DNA of 64,000 nt from contig JAGFJA010000007.1 of NCBI GenBank assembly GCA_024103005.1, positions 333,671 through 397,670 of the forward strand. The letters run 5' to 3'. Below are positions 1 through 11,800 of this stretch, in pieces (the first letter of the stretch is position 1; each line of letters begins with the position of its first letter). The notes under the pieces are model-generated. The model ran no database searches. It was given only the letters and a program-made list of their open reading frames with translations, and was not told the origin of the DNA. The translations under genes were made by a program, and so were the position numbers. The stretch is from Saprospiraceae bacterium (GTDB taxonomy: Bacteria > Bacteroidota > Bacteroidia > Chitinophagales > Saprospiraceae).

Positions 1-894
1 CAGACGGGCTATTTCTCTTCTGATGGGGTCAAAACTTGAAATTACTATAGCTTCAGGAGTGTCGTCCACAACGATTTCTACACCGGTGGCAGCTTCAATA
101 GCTCGGATGTTTCTGCCTTCCCGGCCGATGATCTGACCTTTGATGTCGTCAGACTCAAGGTTAAATACGGTGACTGTATTTTCGATGGTTATTTCCGCTC
201 CCATTCGTTGGATAGATTGAATAATGATTTTACGCGCTTCTTTATTGGCTGTTTGTTTAGCCTGTTCGATGGTTTCTTTTATCAGCGACATAGCGTCATT
301 TTCAGCTTTAGCGGTCATTGCTTGCATGAGTTGTTCCTTTGCTTCGTTCTGGCTCAGTTTGGATATGTTTTCCAGTTGTTTGATGTGAGCTTCGTGGGAA
401 GCTTCGAGTTCTTCTCTTTTTTTTGCTACTATTTTGAGCTGAGTATCCAGGTTTTCGCGAATTGCTTTTAGTTCAGTTTCGCGGGACTCCAGATTTTCTT
501 TTTGCTGGCGGAGGTTATTTTGAGCTTGTTTTAGATCGGTTTCTTTTTTAACAACGTCTATTTCTCTTTCTTTTAGCTTGGAATAAAACTTATCTTTTTC
601 CGTTTCAAACTGAGATTTAAGTCTGTCGAAATTTTCTTTTGCTTCGGAAATTTTTTGTTGTTTTCTTTTTTCATTTTCTCTTTCTGCCTTGCTGATAATT
701 TTTTCAGCAGTTATTTCAGCTTCATCAGTCAATCTTTTGGCAGTCAGTCTGGCTTCCTGAATTTGCAGGTCTGCCTTGGCATTCATTTCATCTATCTGAT
801 TCTGTGCTTTACGTTTAAGGATAAAACTTGCGATGATAAATCCTATTCCGGCTCCGATGATTATCGCTACAATGGTAATAATATTTGTATCCAT
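1..894 (-). CDS. rny: Ribonuclease Y, N-terminal part (runs off the left edge)
   Basis: RNase Y is a membrane-anchored endoribonuclease that starts bulk mRNA decay. The reading frame on the minus strand opens at the ATG at 894 and stays open to base 1, giving 298 codons. Visible in order: an N-terminal membrane segment (about residues 3-25, rich in I, V, A and G), a long charged coiled coil (about 30-205), and a KH RNA-binding domain with the GREGRNIR loop followed by [15 protein letters not shown]. The catalytic HD domain should follow beyond the window. The gene lies 96 bp downstream of zapA on the same strand, a common Bacteroidota arrangement. The call is secure; only the C-terminal half is missing, because of the window edge. 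Confidence 0.95.
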   Translation of the reverse strand, partial: MDTNIITIVAIIIGAGIGFIIASFILKRKAQNQIDEMNAKADLQIQEARLTAKRLTDEAEITAEKIISKAERENEKRKQQKISEAKENFDRLKSQFETEKDKFYSKLKEREIDVVKKETDLKQAQNNLRQQKENLESRETELKAIRENLDTQLKIVAKKREELEASHEAHIKQLENISKLSQNEAKEQLMQAMTAKAENDAMSLIKETIEQAKQTANKEARKIIIQSIQRMGAEITIENTVTVFNLESDDIKGQIIGREGRNIRAIEAATGVEIVVDDTPEAIVISSFDPIRREIARL

Positions 895-990
895 GATTAT
901 GACTCAAAATTTTAAAACTATACAGACACTGAGTATGCATAGCCTTTATTAATAATAAATTGTAGAGTCGGAAGGGAATGGAGCGGGAGA

Positions 991-1281
991 TTATTTCAGC
1001 AATTTATCGAGGTAATCCTCTACTTCGTTTAATCGTTGCATCAACTTGGCGTCAGTCATTGACTTTTCAGATTGATATTTTTCAATAGCATAGGACAAAA
1101 TTGCCATTGCGAGCCAGTCTTGTTTTTCCCTGTTGGGATAGGCTTCCTGATATTCTCTGATTCGTTTATTGACTTCATCTGCTATAGACATAATGACATC
1201 TTCTTCACCATCCATCACTTTCAAAGGATAGCCACGGCCGGCGACGATTACAGAAATCTGTTTTTTATCTTCGGCTGCCAT
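991..1281 (-). CDS. zapA: Cell division protein ZapA
   Basis: ZapA binds FtsZ and bundles or cross-links its filaments at the division site in the cytoplasm. The 96-residue product has the usual ZapA layout: an N-terminal beta-rich head (KQISVIVAGRGYPLKV), then DVIMSIADEVNKRI and a C-terminal helix that should form the tetrameric coiled coil (EVEDYLDKLL). The length is typical. Its start is 3 bp from the stop of the upstream coiled-coil gene, so the two are almost certainly co-transcribed, with rny further downstream. FtsZ, its expected partner, is encoded at 32812-34224. Confidence 0.92.
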   Translation of the reverse strand: MAAEDKKQISVIVAGRGYPLKVMDGEEDVIMSIADEVNKRIREYQEAYPNREKQDWLAMAILSYAIEKYQSEKSMTDAKLMQRLNEVEDYLDKLLK

Positions 1282-1284
1282 TAG

Positions 1285-1584
1285 TTATAGGTTTTCTAAA
1301 AGTTCTATACAAGTCTCAATCTCCTTTATATACTGATCTATCTTTTTCTTGACATCTTCGTTAGAATGCGCGTTTGCATTTATCTGACTAAGGTCTTTAT
1401 TGGTTTCCGATAGACTTTTCCCCACTATTTCCAACTCAGTTTTATGTTTTCCTGCGGTTTGTTTCAGTTGGATATTCTCCTCCATCAACATCGCATTTTC
1501 TTTGCGTATTATTTCATATTTTTGACTAAGGATTCTGAGCTTCTTGTCAATTGATTCCAATCGTTCTCCAAATGCTGCAATCAT
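1285..1584 (-). CDS. Small coiled-coil protein upstream of zapA
   Basis: The 99-residue product is almost wholly predicted coiled coil: a heptad-like pattern runs from about residue 8 to 95, with many E, K, Q, L and I residues and no signal peptide or membrane segment. It sits 3 bp upstream of zapA, and its position and shape recall the small coiled-coil proteins (ZapB-like) that work with ZapA at the Z ring. This is an inference from context; sequence alone does not prove homology to ZapB. It is a conserved type of gene between pheT and zapA in this phylum. Confidence 0.7.
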   Translation of the reverse strand: MIAAFGERLESIDKKLRILSQKYEIIRKENAMLMEENIQLKQTAGKHKTELEIVGKSLSETNKDLSQINANAHSNEDVKKKIDQYIKEIETCIELLENL

Positions 1585-1680
1585 TTTTCCTTATAAAAAA
1601 TATGTTGTGTTTTACTGAAAACTTTAATTATTTCTGATTTAAATTTCCATAAAACGGTTAATAATTTACAAATTTAATAT

Positions 1681-4119
1681 TTATTTTCTAATTACCGCGT
1701 TTACTTTTTCTTCGAGGACCTTCATTATTTTCTGCATCATGCCGTCTATTGTTTTGTCATCGAAAGTTTTTTCATGATTGACAAAGTATATTGCAATACT
1801 GAGGCTGCTTTTTTCGGTGCCCAACTGCTTTTCATCTGAATATACATCAAAAAGCTTAATATTTGACACAAATGGTGAGGCTGATTTCTGAATCAAAAAT
1901 TTTATCTGATCAAATGATATACGGTCATTTACCACAACAGCCAAGTCTCTTCTGACAACAGGGAATTTGCTGAATTCCTTGAAGGTCGCAGCTTTTTGGT
2001 TGGCCATGGATACCACTTCATCCCAGTATATATGTGCAAATGGCAAATTTCCTTTGATGCCGGCCTTTTTCAGATATTTTTTAGTAACCTCACCAAATAC
2101 AGCCAAAACTTTATTTCCGAGAGTCAGCTCCAAGGCATTGTCAAATCTTTGATCTGTGGATGGTTTTTCCTGGAAGCGTGTGATACCGACCCTTTTCAGC
2201 AGATGAACGAGGGTAGATTTCAGAAAATATGAATCAATTTGTTGCTTTGGTGAAGTTATCCATGATTCTTCCCAAAGCATTCCGGTTCCAAAAAGTGAGA
2301 TAAAATTGCTTTCGATATAATTTCCGTCTTTTTTGTCATACACTGTTCCGTATTCAAAAAGGCGAAGGTTGGCTTGCTGACGGGACTGATTATAAGCTAC
2401 TATTTCAAGCGCAGTTGCCAGGGGGTCAGGCCTCATCAAATCAAGCTGGGTGTTTGAGGTATTGTTGATCCTGACTCCTTCAAAGCTTTCATTACCTGTT
2501 ATTTTCGCCCAGTTGGCGCTATTGATGATAGAAAGTCCCATGGCTTCACTGTATCCGGAATCTGCCAAAAACCTAAGTGCTTCCTGCCTTGATTCAATAT
2601 TTTCATTTTGGCTTTTTTCGGGGATGGTAAATGAAAATTTACCTGTTTCCTCGATGTTGTTAAGTCCGTATATTCTGACAATTTCTTCGATGATGTCAGC
2701 CTGGCGGGCGACATCTGTTTTATATGTAGGCACGGTAATCAGCCAATTGTCATTGTCTTTTTCCTCGATGGTCATCTTCAGGGCTGTAAGAGTATGGCGT
2801 ATTTCGTCGTGGCTCAGTTGTTTTCCGATAAGGGTACATACCCTTGGAATATTAATCAATACGCTGGTAGCTTCGGTCACTTTGGGATATTCATCAATAA
2901 CGGAAGTGGCTGTCACCTGCCCCCCATATTGTGAAATAAGCCATGCAGCTCGGAGCAAGCCTTCTTTGCACTGGTTAGGGTCTGTTCCTTTTTCGAAATG
3001 AAGAGCGGATTCTGTCCTGAGATTGTGTCTTTGGGAAGATCTCCTGATAGAAGTAGGTTTAAACCAGGCAGATTCCAGGAAGATATTGGTGGTGGTGTCA
3101 GTTACTCCTGATCCCTGTCCTCCGTACACACCGGCTATACACAGGGGATTATCATTATCGTCACAGATTATCAGGTCGTCAGCGTCTAGTTTTTTTTCTG
3201 TACCGTCCAGGGTCAAAAATGTCGTGCCGGTGGCGAGGTTTTTTACTTTTATATGGTTTCCCGGTATTTTATCGGCATCAAATGCGTGAAGGGGCTGGCC
3301 CAGTTCAAACATGACATAGTTGGTGATGTCCACTATGTTGTTGACGGAACGTTGGCCGATGGCTTCCAGTCTCTTTTTAAGCCAATCCGGTGAACTGCCC
3401 ACAGTAACATTGCGGAGCAGAATTCCGGTATATCTTTTGCAGGATTCCTGATTTTCAATTGTGACTTTGAAAGGGTTGATTTCGAGACCTGAAGTGTCAA
3501 GAATTTGAAGTGAGTGAAGGGGTTGATTATAGTTGTTGTGGAGATGAAGTGCTGACCACAAGTCTCTTGCCGTGCCGTAATGCGAGTTTGCATCTGCACG
3601 GTTAGGTGTCAAACCAATTTCTATTATCTCATCTGAAGTAATATTGAAATATTCGGCTGCAGCCATACCGACAGGAGTATTTTCGGGCAGGACCATGATG
3701 CCTTCATGGCTTGAGCCTAATCCGAGTTCATCTTCAGCACAAATCATTCCCTGAGATATTTCACCGCGAACCTTGGATTCCTTGATGGTGAAAGCCTTGC
3801 CATTTTCGTCATACAATTCCGTACCAATAGTCGCCACCAGTACTTTCTGACCTGCTGCAACATTGGGGGCTCCGCAAACAATAGCCAGAGGGGATTCATT
3901 TCCTACATCTACCGTAGTAAGTGAAAGTCTGTCTGCATTGGGATGCTGAGCTTTGGTCAGGACGTGACCGGTTACGACTCCTTTCAAGCCGCCACGGATC
4001 GATTCCACGATATGTACACCCTCTACTTCGAGGCCTATGTCAGTTAGTTTTTCGGTTATTTCTTCTGTGCTGAAATCGTGTGGTATCAACTCTTTCAGCC
4101 AGTTATGTGATATCTTCAT
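1681..4119 (-). CDS. pheT: Phenylalanine--tRNA ligase beta subunit
   Basis: PheT pairs with PheS in the (alpha-beta)2 enzyme that charges tRNA-Phe. The 812-residue length fits the long bacterial form. Domains in order: N-terminal and EMAP-like tRNA-binding region (VVTGHVLTKAQHPNADRLSLTTVDVG, given here in parts: HPNADRLS around residue 57; IVCGAPNVAAGQ near 80), B3/B4 editing domain (GQPLHAFDADKI, TLDGTEK), B5 domain, synthetase-like core, and a C-terminal ferredoxin-fold anticodon domain (FPVVRRDLAVVV, LFDVYSDEK). pheS is not in the window. A TATATTTG promoter element lies 17-24 bp upstream of the ATG, implying a very short leader. Confidence 0.97.
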   Translation of the reverse strand: MKISHNWLKELIPHDFSTEEITEKLTDIGLEVEGVHIVESIRGGLKGVVTGHVLTKAQHPNADRLSLTTVDVGNESPLAIVCGAPNVAAGQKVLVATIGTELYDENGKAFTIKESKVRGEISQGMICAEDELGLGSSHEGIMVLPENTPVGMAAAEYFNITSDEIIEIGLTPNRADANSHYGTARDLWSALHLHNNYNQPLHSLQILDTSGLEINPFKVTIENQESCKRYTGILLRNVTVGSSPDWLKKRLEAIGQRSVNNIVDITNYVMFELGQPLHAFDADKIPGNHIKVKNLATGTTFLTLDGTEKKLDADDLIICDDNDNPLCIAGVYGGQGSGVTDTTTNIFLESAWFKPTSIRRSSQRHNLRTESALHFEKGTDPNQCKEGLLRAAWLISQYGGQVTATSVIDEYPKVTEATSVLINIPRVCTLIGKQLSHDEIRHTLTALKMTIEEKDNDNWLITVPTYKTDVARQADIIEEIVRIYGLNNIEETGKFSFTIPEKSQNENIESRQEALRFLADSGYSEAMGLSIINSANWAKITGNESFEGVRINNTSNTQLDLMRPDPLATALEIVAYNQSRQQANLRLFEYGTVYDKKDGNYIESNFISLFGTGMLWEESWITSPKQQIDSYFLKSTLVHLLKRVGITRFQEKPSTDQRFDNALELTLGNKVLAVFGEVTKKYLKKAGIKGNLPFAHIYWDEVVSMANQKAATFKEFSKFPVVRRDLAVVVNDRISFDQIKFLIQKSASPFVSNIKLFDVYSDEKQLGTEKSSLSIAIYFVNHEKTFDDKTIDGMMQKIMKVLEEKVNAVIRK

Positions 4120-4135
4120 CTGTTAGAAAATTGGT

Positions 4136-4143
4136 CAAATATA
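4136..4143 (-). promoter_or_regulatory. Bacteroidota -7 promoter element before pheT
   Basis: On the minus strand the sequence reads TATATTTG, a full match to the Bacteroidota housekeeping -7 element TAnnTTTG. A transcript would begin about 4-5 bp further on, leaving roughly a 12-nt leader before the pheT ATG at 4119. The -33 part is weak (a TTTC about 20 bp upstream). Confidence 0.6.
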
Positions 4144-4302
4144 GCGTAAAGTTTACACATGAAATAAAATTTTGAGTGTGTAATTTGGGAAAAAGAATTA
4201 TAATCTTTTGATATATAAATGTTTAGATTAATAGTTCTTATTTTATTGAATTAAAACCGGATACATATAAGTTTTCAGGTAAAGTAACAAGGCGATTTAA
4301 AT

Positions 4303-4330
4303 AAAAAAGGCCGGCACAATTGCCGACCTT
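4303..4330 (-). terminator. Intrinsic terminator of the groES-groEL operon
   Basis: On the minus strand AAGGTCGGCA and TGCCGGCCTT form a 10-bp stem with one G-U pair and a 4-nt loop, followed at once by a run of six T. It lies 25 bp after the groEL stop codon, so it ends the chaperonin transcript. Confidence 0.9.
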
Positions 4331-4354
4331 TAAAATATTTTTATGAAACTTGTA

Positions 4355-5998
<1,644 letters not shown>

Positions 5999-6036
5999 TT
6001 AATTTATGAGTTAACAAAATAAATAAAAAATTATAA

Positions 6037-6300
6037 TTAAAGAACAACCAAGATGTCATCCTCTCGCATGATGATATAATCTTCACCTTCGTAGTTCATT
6101 TCTTGACCGGCATATTTGCCATAAAGTACCTGGTCGCCTATTTGAACTGTCATTAAGTTACCATCTTTACCTGGACCTACAGCTATAACTTCACCTTTTA
6201 GAGGTTTTTCTTTTGCTGTATCAGGTATGATGATACCGCCTTTGGTTTTTTCTTCTGCGGGAGCCGGTTTGATTACCACTCTGTCGTTAATTGGTTTCAT
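6037..6300 (-). CDS. groES: Co-chaperonin GroES (Hsp10)
   Basis: GroES is the seven-subunit lid of GroEL. At 87 residues it is slightly short but complete: [21 protein letters not shown] at the start (shown here as [10 protein letters not shown] then [14 protein letters not shown], the mobile loop), [20 protein letters not shown] and the closing EDDILVVL. It is the first gene of the groESL operon, transcribed on the minus strand with groEL 47 bp downstream. The upstream region lacks CIRCE and lacks a good TAnnTTTG element, but holds a -24/-12 type sequence at 6350-6365. Confidence 0.98.
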   Translation of the reverse strand: MKPINDRVVIKPAPAEEKTKGGIIIPDTAKEKPLKGEVIAVGPGKDGNLMTVQIGDQVLYGKYAGQEMNYEGEDYIIMREDDILVVL

Positions 6301-6349
6301 ATCTATGTACTTATTTTATAATTTATAAATTTCATTTACGCCTCAACTA

Positions 6350-6365
6350 AGCATAAAGTGTGCCA
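6350..6365 (-). promoter_or_regulatory. Sigma-54-like -24/-12 sequence before groES (tentative)
   Basis: On the minus strand the bases TGGCACACTTTATGCT show GG and GC with exactly the 10-nt gap of sigma-54 promoters (consensus TGGCAC-N5-TTGCW; here the TTGC is ATGC). The predicted start would leave a leader of about 40 nt before groES. The rest of the 6301-6674 intergenic stretch is AT-rich; no CIRCE inverted repeat and no clear -7 element for either flanking gene were seen. A single site like this can occur by chance. Confidence 0.35.
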
Positions 6366-6674
6366 TTTGAACTAATATGACATTTTTTCCTTTTTTGTTG
6401 TCAATGTGACAGTTGATAGTTGTTTTAATGATATTTTAATGCCAAATTTTTGCAATACATGGAAATTTGTTTGGATTTAACTAATTAATAAAGGCGTTGT
6501 TTGGATTGATTTTCATTCTTTTGAATGATTGAGAGATACTGCCAGATGCTTCGGAAATAATTGAGTTGTTTTATTTTGATTTTATTATCTTGCTGGAGAA
6601 TTAAACGGCAAGTATGGAATGATACAACTAATAAGAACCGGATGTCGTTTTATATCTATCGCTAAATCTGACCT

Positions 6675-8645
6675 ATGTTGAAGTATATCAGTTATAGTTT
6701 TTTCTTAATATTCTTATTTATATCCTGCAATAAAACGGTGAAGGTGCGGAGCGGAGAGGATGCTTTTGATGTGGGTCAATATTCCATAGCGGCTCAAATG
6801 TTGGAGACTGAATATGAAAAAGCAGGTTCGGCGACAGTTCGTTCTGACAAAGCTTTTTTACTCGGACGGTCATATGAGAAAATGAATGAACCGGATAAGG
6901 CTCTTCTGTGGTACCGGCGAAGTGCAACAAATAGCGATTCTCCTTCAAGATTAGTATATCTCGCTTATGCTTTGAAGAATACAGGTCATTATCAGGAGGC
7001 ATTGACTACCTTTGAGGAACTGGCAAAAAGGCTGAATGATAATAACCGTTTTAGAAATGAAATTGTTTCGCTGCATAATGCGTACCAATGGGCGCAAGAT
7101 GCGACTAATAATCCCTTCAAAATCAGCCTGAGTCCTTTTAATACGGAATTTGCAGATTATTCACCGGCTATCAGTCCGGAAGGAAAAGTTGTTTTTACAT
7201 CTGACAGGATTTCAGGCAGTGATTCGGAATTATATAAATGGACAGGTCGCGGATACAGTAATCTGTTTATTGCCGATTCTAATAGTGAAGTTGCAGTGCC
7301 ATTGGAGGGGCCTTTTAATACATCAGATAATGAAGGTTCATTGATGTACGCACCAAATGGAAATGAGCTGGTTTTTTGCAGATGCTTTGACAGGGTGGGC
7401 GGCGATAAAAATTGCAAACTAATGTATTCCAGAAAGATAGGTGAGACCTGGTCTGATCCCCAGGTGATGACATTTGTAGTGGATAGCCTGAATTATCTGA
7501 GTCCTTCATTCGGTGTAGATAGCAATATATTATTTTTTGCAATGGCAGATCCAAGATATAATACGGGATTTGATATATACTATACACAAAGGAAGGCTGA
7601 TTCCTGGCAAGAACCAATACGCCTGCCGGGTGTGATTAATACAGAATACAATGAAAAGTATATTAGTTTTGACAGAGATACACTATACTTCTCTTCTGAT
7701 AATCCTGCTGGTATGGGAGGGCTTGACATTTACCTGACTTATGTAAGTCGCGGAAGCTGGATGCCTGCAGTGAATATGAAGGCTCCCCTGAATTCTGCTT
7801 ATGATGATTTCGGCATGGTCTTTGACCAAAAATTTAAGCCTGAAGGGAATTTCCTTTCCCGGGGTTTTTTTACTTCTAATCGCAGTGGTGGTAAAGGATT
7901 GGATGATGTTTATCAATTTACAAAGATAGAAAGTCAGCCGGCGACACCTGCAATAGATACGACATCAGAAGATGGTAACAGTTTGGTGGTCAGGTTAAGT
8001 GTGTATGTAAAAGGTTATAAGGTGTCAGGTGGACAGATATCGACCGTTGCAGAAGAGTTAAGCGGAGCAAAAGTCAGTATTCATCACGATTCACGCGATA
8101 CAATCCTTGTAGCTGATAAATACGGGAAGGCGACCATTTTAGTAAAACTTAAAGACGATCCGGAGATAAAGGCTTCGAAAGAAGGATTTCTTACTTCTTC
8201 ACGCAAAATAAAGCGTTCTGTTATACGTATTGACAGCACAAAGGCAGTCCAGGATTTTTCAATTGTGATGAATCTTTATCCGATTTTGTACGATCAGGAG
8301 ATTGTCATCAAAGATATTTACTACGACCTTGATAAATATGAAATCAGGAAAGATGCTGTCGGTTCCCTGGACGAGTTATTATCTATTCTGAAGCTGAATC
8401 CCGGTTTTAAGATTAAAATTAATTCACATACGGATTGTCGTGGAAGTAATGCCTATAATATGACGCTTTCGGCTAAAAGGGCAAAATCTGTCGTGGATTA
8501 TTTAACCTCACGTGGCATCAAGGCAAACAGGCTGTCTTCCCAGGGATATGGCGAAACAAGGCCGATAGCCAAGTGTGTATGCGAAAAATGTACGGAAGAG
8601 CAACATCAACTTAACAGACGGACTACATTCCAATTGGTTAAATAA
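6675..8645 (+). CDS. PorE-like OmpA-family lipoprotein (TPR, beta-propeller, OmpA)
   Basis: The 656-residue product is built like PorE of the type IX secretion system, an outer-membrane lipoprotein that holds the machinery to peptidoglycan. Seen in order: signal peptide ending in lipobox FISC-N (Cys about residue 18), TPR-like helices (about 25-135), WD40/PD40-type propeller repeats (about 150-400, such as SPAISPEGKVVFTSDR and FSSDNPAGMGGLDIY), a carboxypeptidase-regulatory-like beta domain (about 420-520), and a C-terminal OmpA domain (about 535-656; SHTDCRGSNAYNMTLSAKRA has the peptidoglycan-contact Asp and Arg). It stands alone between groES and mfd. PorE identity is inferred from architecture; other propeller-OmpA lipoproteins share it. 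Confidence 0.75.
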   Translation: MLKYISYSFFLIFLFISCNKTVKVRSGEDAFDVGQYSIAAQMLETEYEKAGSATVRSDKAFLLGRSYEKMNEPDKALLWYRRSATNSDSPSRLVYLAYALKNTGHYQEALTTFEELAKRLNDNNRFRNEIVSLHNAYQWAQDATNNPFKISLSPFNTEFADYSPAISPEGKVVFTSDRISGSDSELYKWTGRGYSNLFIADSNSEVAVPLEGPFNTSDNEGSLMYAPNGNELVFCRCFDRVGGDKNCKLMYSRKIGETWSDPQVMTFVVDSLNYLSPSFGVDSNILFFAMADPRYNTGFDIYYTQRKADSWQEPIRLPGVINTEYNEKYISFDRDTLYFSSDNPAGMGGLDIYLTYVSRGSWMPAVNMKAPLNSAYDDFGMVFDQKFKPEGNFLSRGFFTSNRSGGKGLDDVYQFTKIESQPATPAIDTTSEDGNSLVVRLSVYVKGYKVSGGQISTVAEELSGAKVSIHHDSRDTILVADKYGKATILVKLKDDPEIKASKEGFLTSSRKIKRSVIRIDSTKAVQDFSIVMNLYPILYDQEIVIKDIYYDLDKYEIRKDAVGSLDELLSILKLNPGFKIKINSHTDCRGSNAYNMTLSAKRAKSVVDYLTSRGIKANRLSSQGYGETRPIAKCVCEKCTEEQHQLNRRTTFQLVK

Positions 8646-8790
8646 ATCTAAAGTATAAGTTCCAACGGTTGAAGTTTTTAACGCTTGACAAATAGTGTTT
8701 GAGGTATATCACATTTTATTTTCCTTTTCTCCTCCAGCATGAATTTTAGGTTTAACTATCAAAAATAAAAAATCAACTGCCGCCTTTTGT

Positions 8791-8798
8791 TAATTTTG
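8791..8798 (+). promoter_or_regulatory. -7 promoter element immediately before mfd
   Basis: TAATTTTG matches TAnnTTTG perfectly and ends only 4 bp before the GTG start of mfd. If used, transcription would start on or next to the start codon, giving a leaderless mRNA. No good -33 partner is visible, so the assignment rests on the -7 match alone. Confidence 0.45.
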
Positions 8799-8802
8799 CG
8801 CC

Positions 8803-11800
8803 GTGGAAGCGATAAATGAAATTTTGACGGGATTTGTCAGACAAAATGAAGTCCCGCCTTTGACAAATGAACCTGAAAACTATTATTTAGAGGGGTTGAG
8901 CGGAAGTGCTGTTTTGTTTTATATGGCGGCGATTTTCAGGGACAATTCCACACCGTTTTTTTACATCGCTGAAGATAAGGATAAAGCAGCCTATTGTTAT
9001 GATACGCTTCTTACACTGATAGGTAAGGGAGTTTACATCCTGACAGATTCTTTTCGTCGTCCCGGTAACTTTGTCGAAATCAATCCTGCAAATATCCTGA
9101 AACGCTCCCAGGTAATCACCGAATTAGCTACTCCGGCAAAACCGTCCATCATCGTTACCTATCCGGAAGCTTTATTTGAAAAGGGAATCAAACCTGCTGA
9201 ACTCGAAAAGGACAAGATAAGCGTCAAGGTAGGTGAGATTTTTGACCGTGATTTTGTCATAGAGATCCTGATTGAGTACGGCTTTGAAAGGGTAGATTTT
9301 GTGTATGAGCCCGGACAGTTTTCACTGAGAGGAGCTATTGTGGATATTTTTTCCTTTGGCAACGGTCAGCCATACCGGATAGAGCTGGATGACGAGGTTG
9401 TTGAAAGTATCAGAGTTTTTGACCCTCAGACGCAGTTGTCTGTCAGAAATGTTAACCAACTGAACATTCTACCCAATGCCAATGTGAAGTTTGATGCCGA
9501 CGATAGGATTTCTCTTTTTGAATTACTTGATCGGAAGTTTTGGATTGTAATGGAAGACAGAGAAACCATCAAAGAGCGGTTGGATACTTTATTCGACAAA
9601 TCTGAAGAGATCGTACGGAATATCACACTAATAGAACAGGCAGAGACTCAGAAATTTTTCAGGGACCGTGCGTATATTAATGGTGATCAGTGGGTAAAAA
9701 GTCTCGAGGAATTTACGCTTATTCATCTAACTAAACCTAAAGGAAGAGAAAACTTTGCCACTCTTTACTTTCAGACTAAGCCTCATCCTGTTATCAACAA
9801 GCAATTTAAACTGTTGCTGGCTTATCTTGAAGAAAATGCACAAAATGGAATAAAAACCTGGTTTTTTAGCGAAAATACCCGCCAGATTAAGCGACTTGAA
9901 GCAATTCTGGCTGATCTGGGTGGGCAGGTAAATTTTCAGCCGGTCGTCGGTTCCATTCATGAAGGCTTTAGGGATGAGAAAAGTAAAATTGAAATCCTAA
10001 CCGATCATCAGATATTCCAGCGTTATCATCAGTACAGTCTGAAAACAGGATACACCCGCGATCAGGCTGTGACCCTCAGGATGCTTAAGGAGTTGCAACC
10101 CGGAGATTTTGTAACCCACATCGACCACGGAGTTGGAAAATTTTCAGGTCTGGAGACAATAGAAATTGCAGGTGTCAAGCAGGAAGCTGTTCGGATATTA
10201 TACCGTAACAATGACCTGCTCTATGTAAGTATCAATTCACTCCATAAGTTGTCCAAGTATATGGGTAAGGAAGGTGAGCCGCCGATGATCAATAAGCTGG
10301 GCTCGGACTCCTGGAAACAACTCAAACAAAAGACCAAGCGAAAGGTAAAAGATATTGCAGAAGGTTTGATCAAACTTTATGCTAAAAGGCGCGCCAGTGA
10401 AGGATTTGCCTATGCACCGGATGGATATCTTCAGGCTGAACTGGAGGCTTCCTTTTTGTATGAAGATACACCTGATCAGTTTAAGGCCACCGTGGATGTC
10501 AAGGAGGATATGGAGAAGCCTTATCCAATGGACCGGCTTATTTGTGGCGATGTGGGCTTTGGTAAGACGGAAGTCGCTATCAGGGCTGCATTTAAAGCCA
10601 TCAACGATGGAAAGCAAGTAGCAATTTTAGTGCCGACTACTATTTTGGCCTTGCAACACTATCATACCTTTCATCAGCGACTGAAAGATTTTAGTGTTGA
10701 TGTCGATTATCTCAATCGTTTTAAATCAACCAAAGAGAAAAAGATAGTATATGAGGGATTGAAGTCCGGTAAACTTGACCTGGTAATCGGGACACATGCC
10801 TTATTGAATAAGGAAGTACAGTTTAAGGATCTTGGCCTTTTAATTATCGATGAGGAACAAAAATTTGGCGTACAGGCAAAGGAGAAGATACGTTCGATGA
10901 AAGTCAATGTTGATACCCTCACCCTAACCGCAACGCCTATCCCGCGGACGTTGCAGTTTTCATTGATGGCTGCGCGTGATCTTTCAGTCATCAGGACGCC
11001 ACCGCCCAATCGGCAACCCATTTACACCGAGATTCGCTCGTTTGAGAAGCGGGCTATACAGGAAGCAATTCAAAATGAGATAGATTGTGGCGGGCAGGTG
11101 TTTTTTGTTCATGACAGGGTTAAAAACCTGGGCGAGATGGGAGAATTTATTACCCAACTTGTGCCGGAAGCGTCGGTGGCCGTGGCTCACGGACAGATGG
11201 ACAGCAAGTTGCTGGAAACCACGCTGGTTGATTTTATTGAAGGAAAATTTGACGTACTGGTCTCTACCAATATTATTGAAACAGGCCTTGACATACCCAA
11301 TGCCAATACAATGATCATCAATAATGCACACCATTATGGTCTGAGCGACCTTCATCAACTAAGAGGCAGGGTAGGGCGTTCTAATAAAAAGGCATATTGT
11401 TATTTGATATCACCGCCAATGTCCACGCTGACCCAGGAAGCTAAAAAAAGGCTAAAAACAATCGTTGATTTTTCGGAGTTGGGCAGTGGATTTGAGATTG
11501 CCATGCGCGATCTGGATATCAGAGGAAGTGGAAACCTCCTGGGTGGGGAGCAAAGCGGGTTTATTTCCGAGATAGGTTATGATGCCTTTCAGCGAATCCT
11601 TGAAGAAGCTATTCAGGAACTTAAGGAAGAGGAATTTAAGGATGTCTTCCGCGATGAGATAGCTAAGAAGAAGGTTTATGTAAAAGACGTTACCATAGAA
11701 ACCGACAGTGAAATGATGATCCCCAATACTTATGTGTCATCCACATCTGAACGTCTTGCTCTGTATCACGAACTGGATGCCATCGAAGAGGAAGAAACAC

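Noticed and set aside
2450..3001. 183-codon plus-strand open frame inside pheT
   Set aside because: It is the antisense of conserved pheT codons and shows no features of its own.
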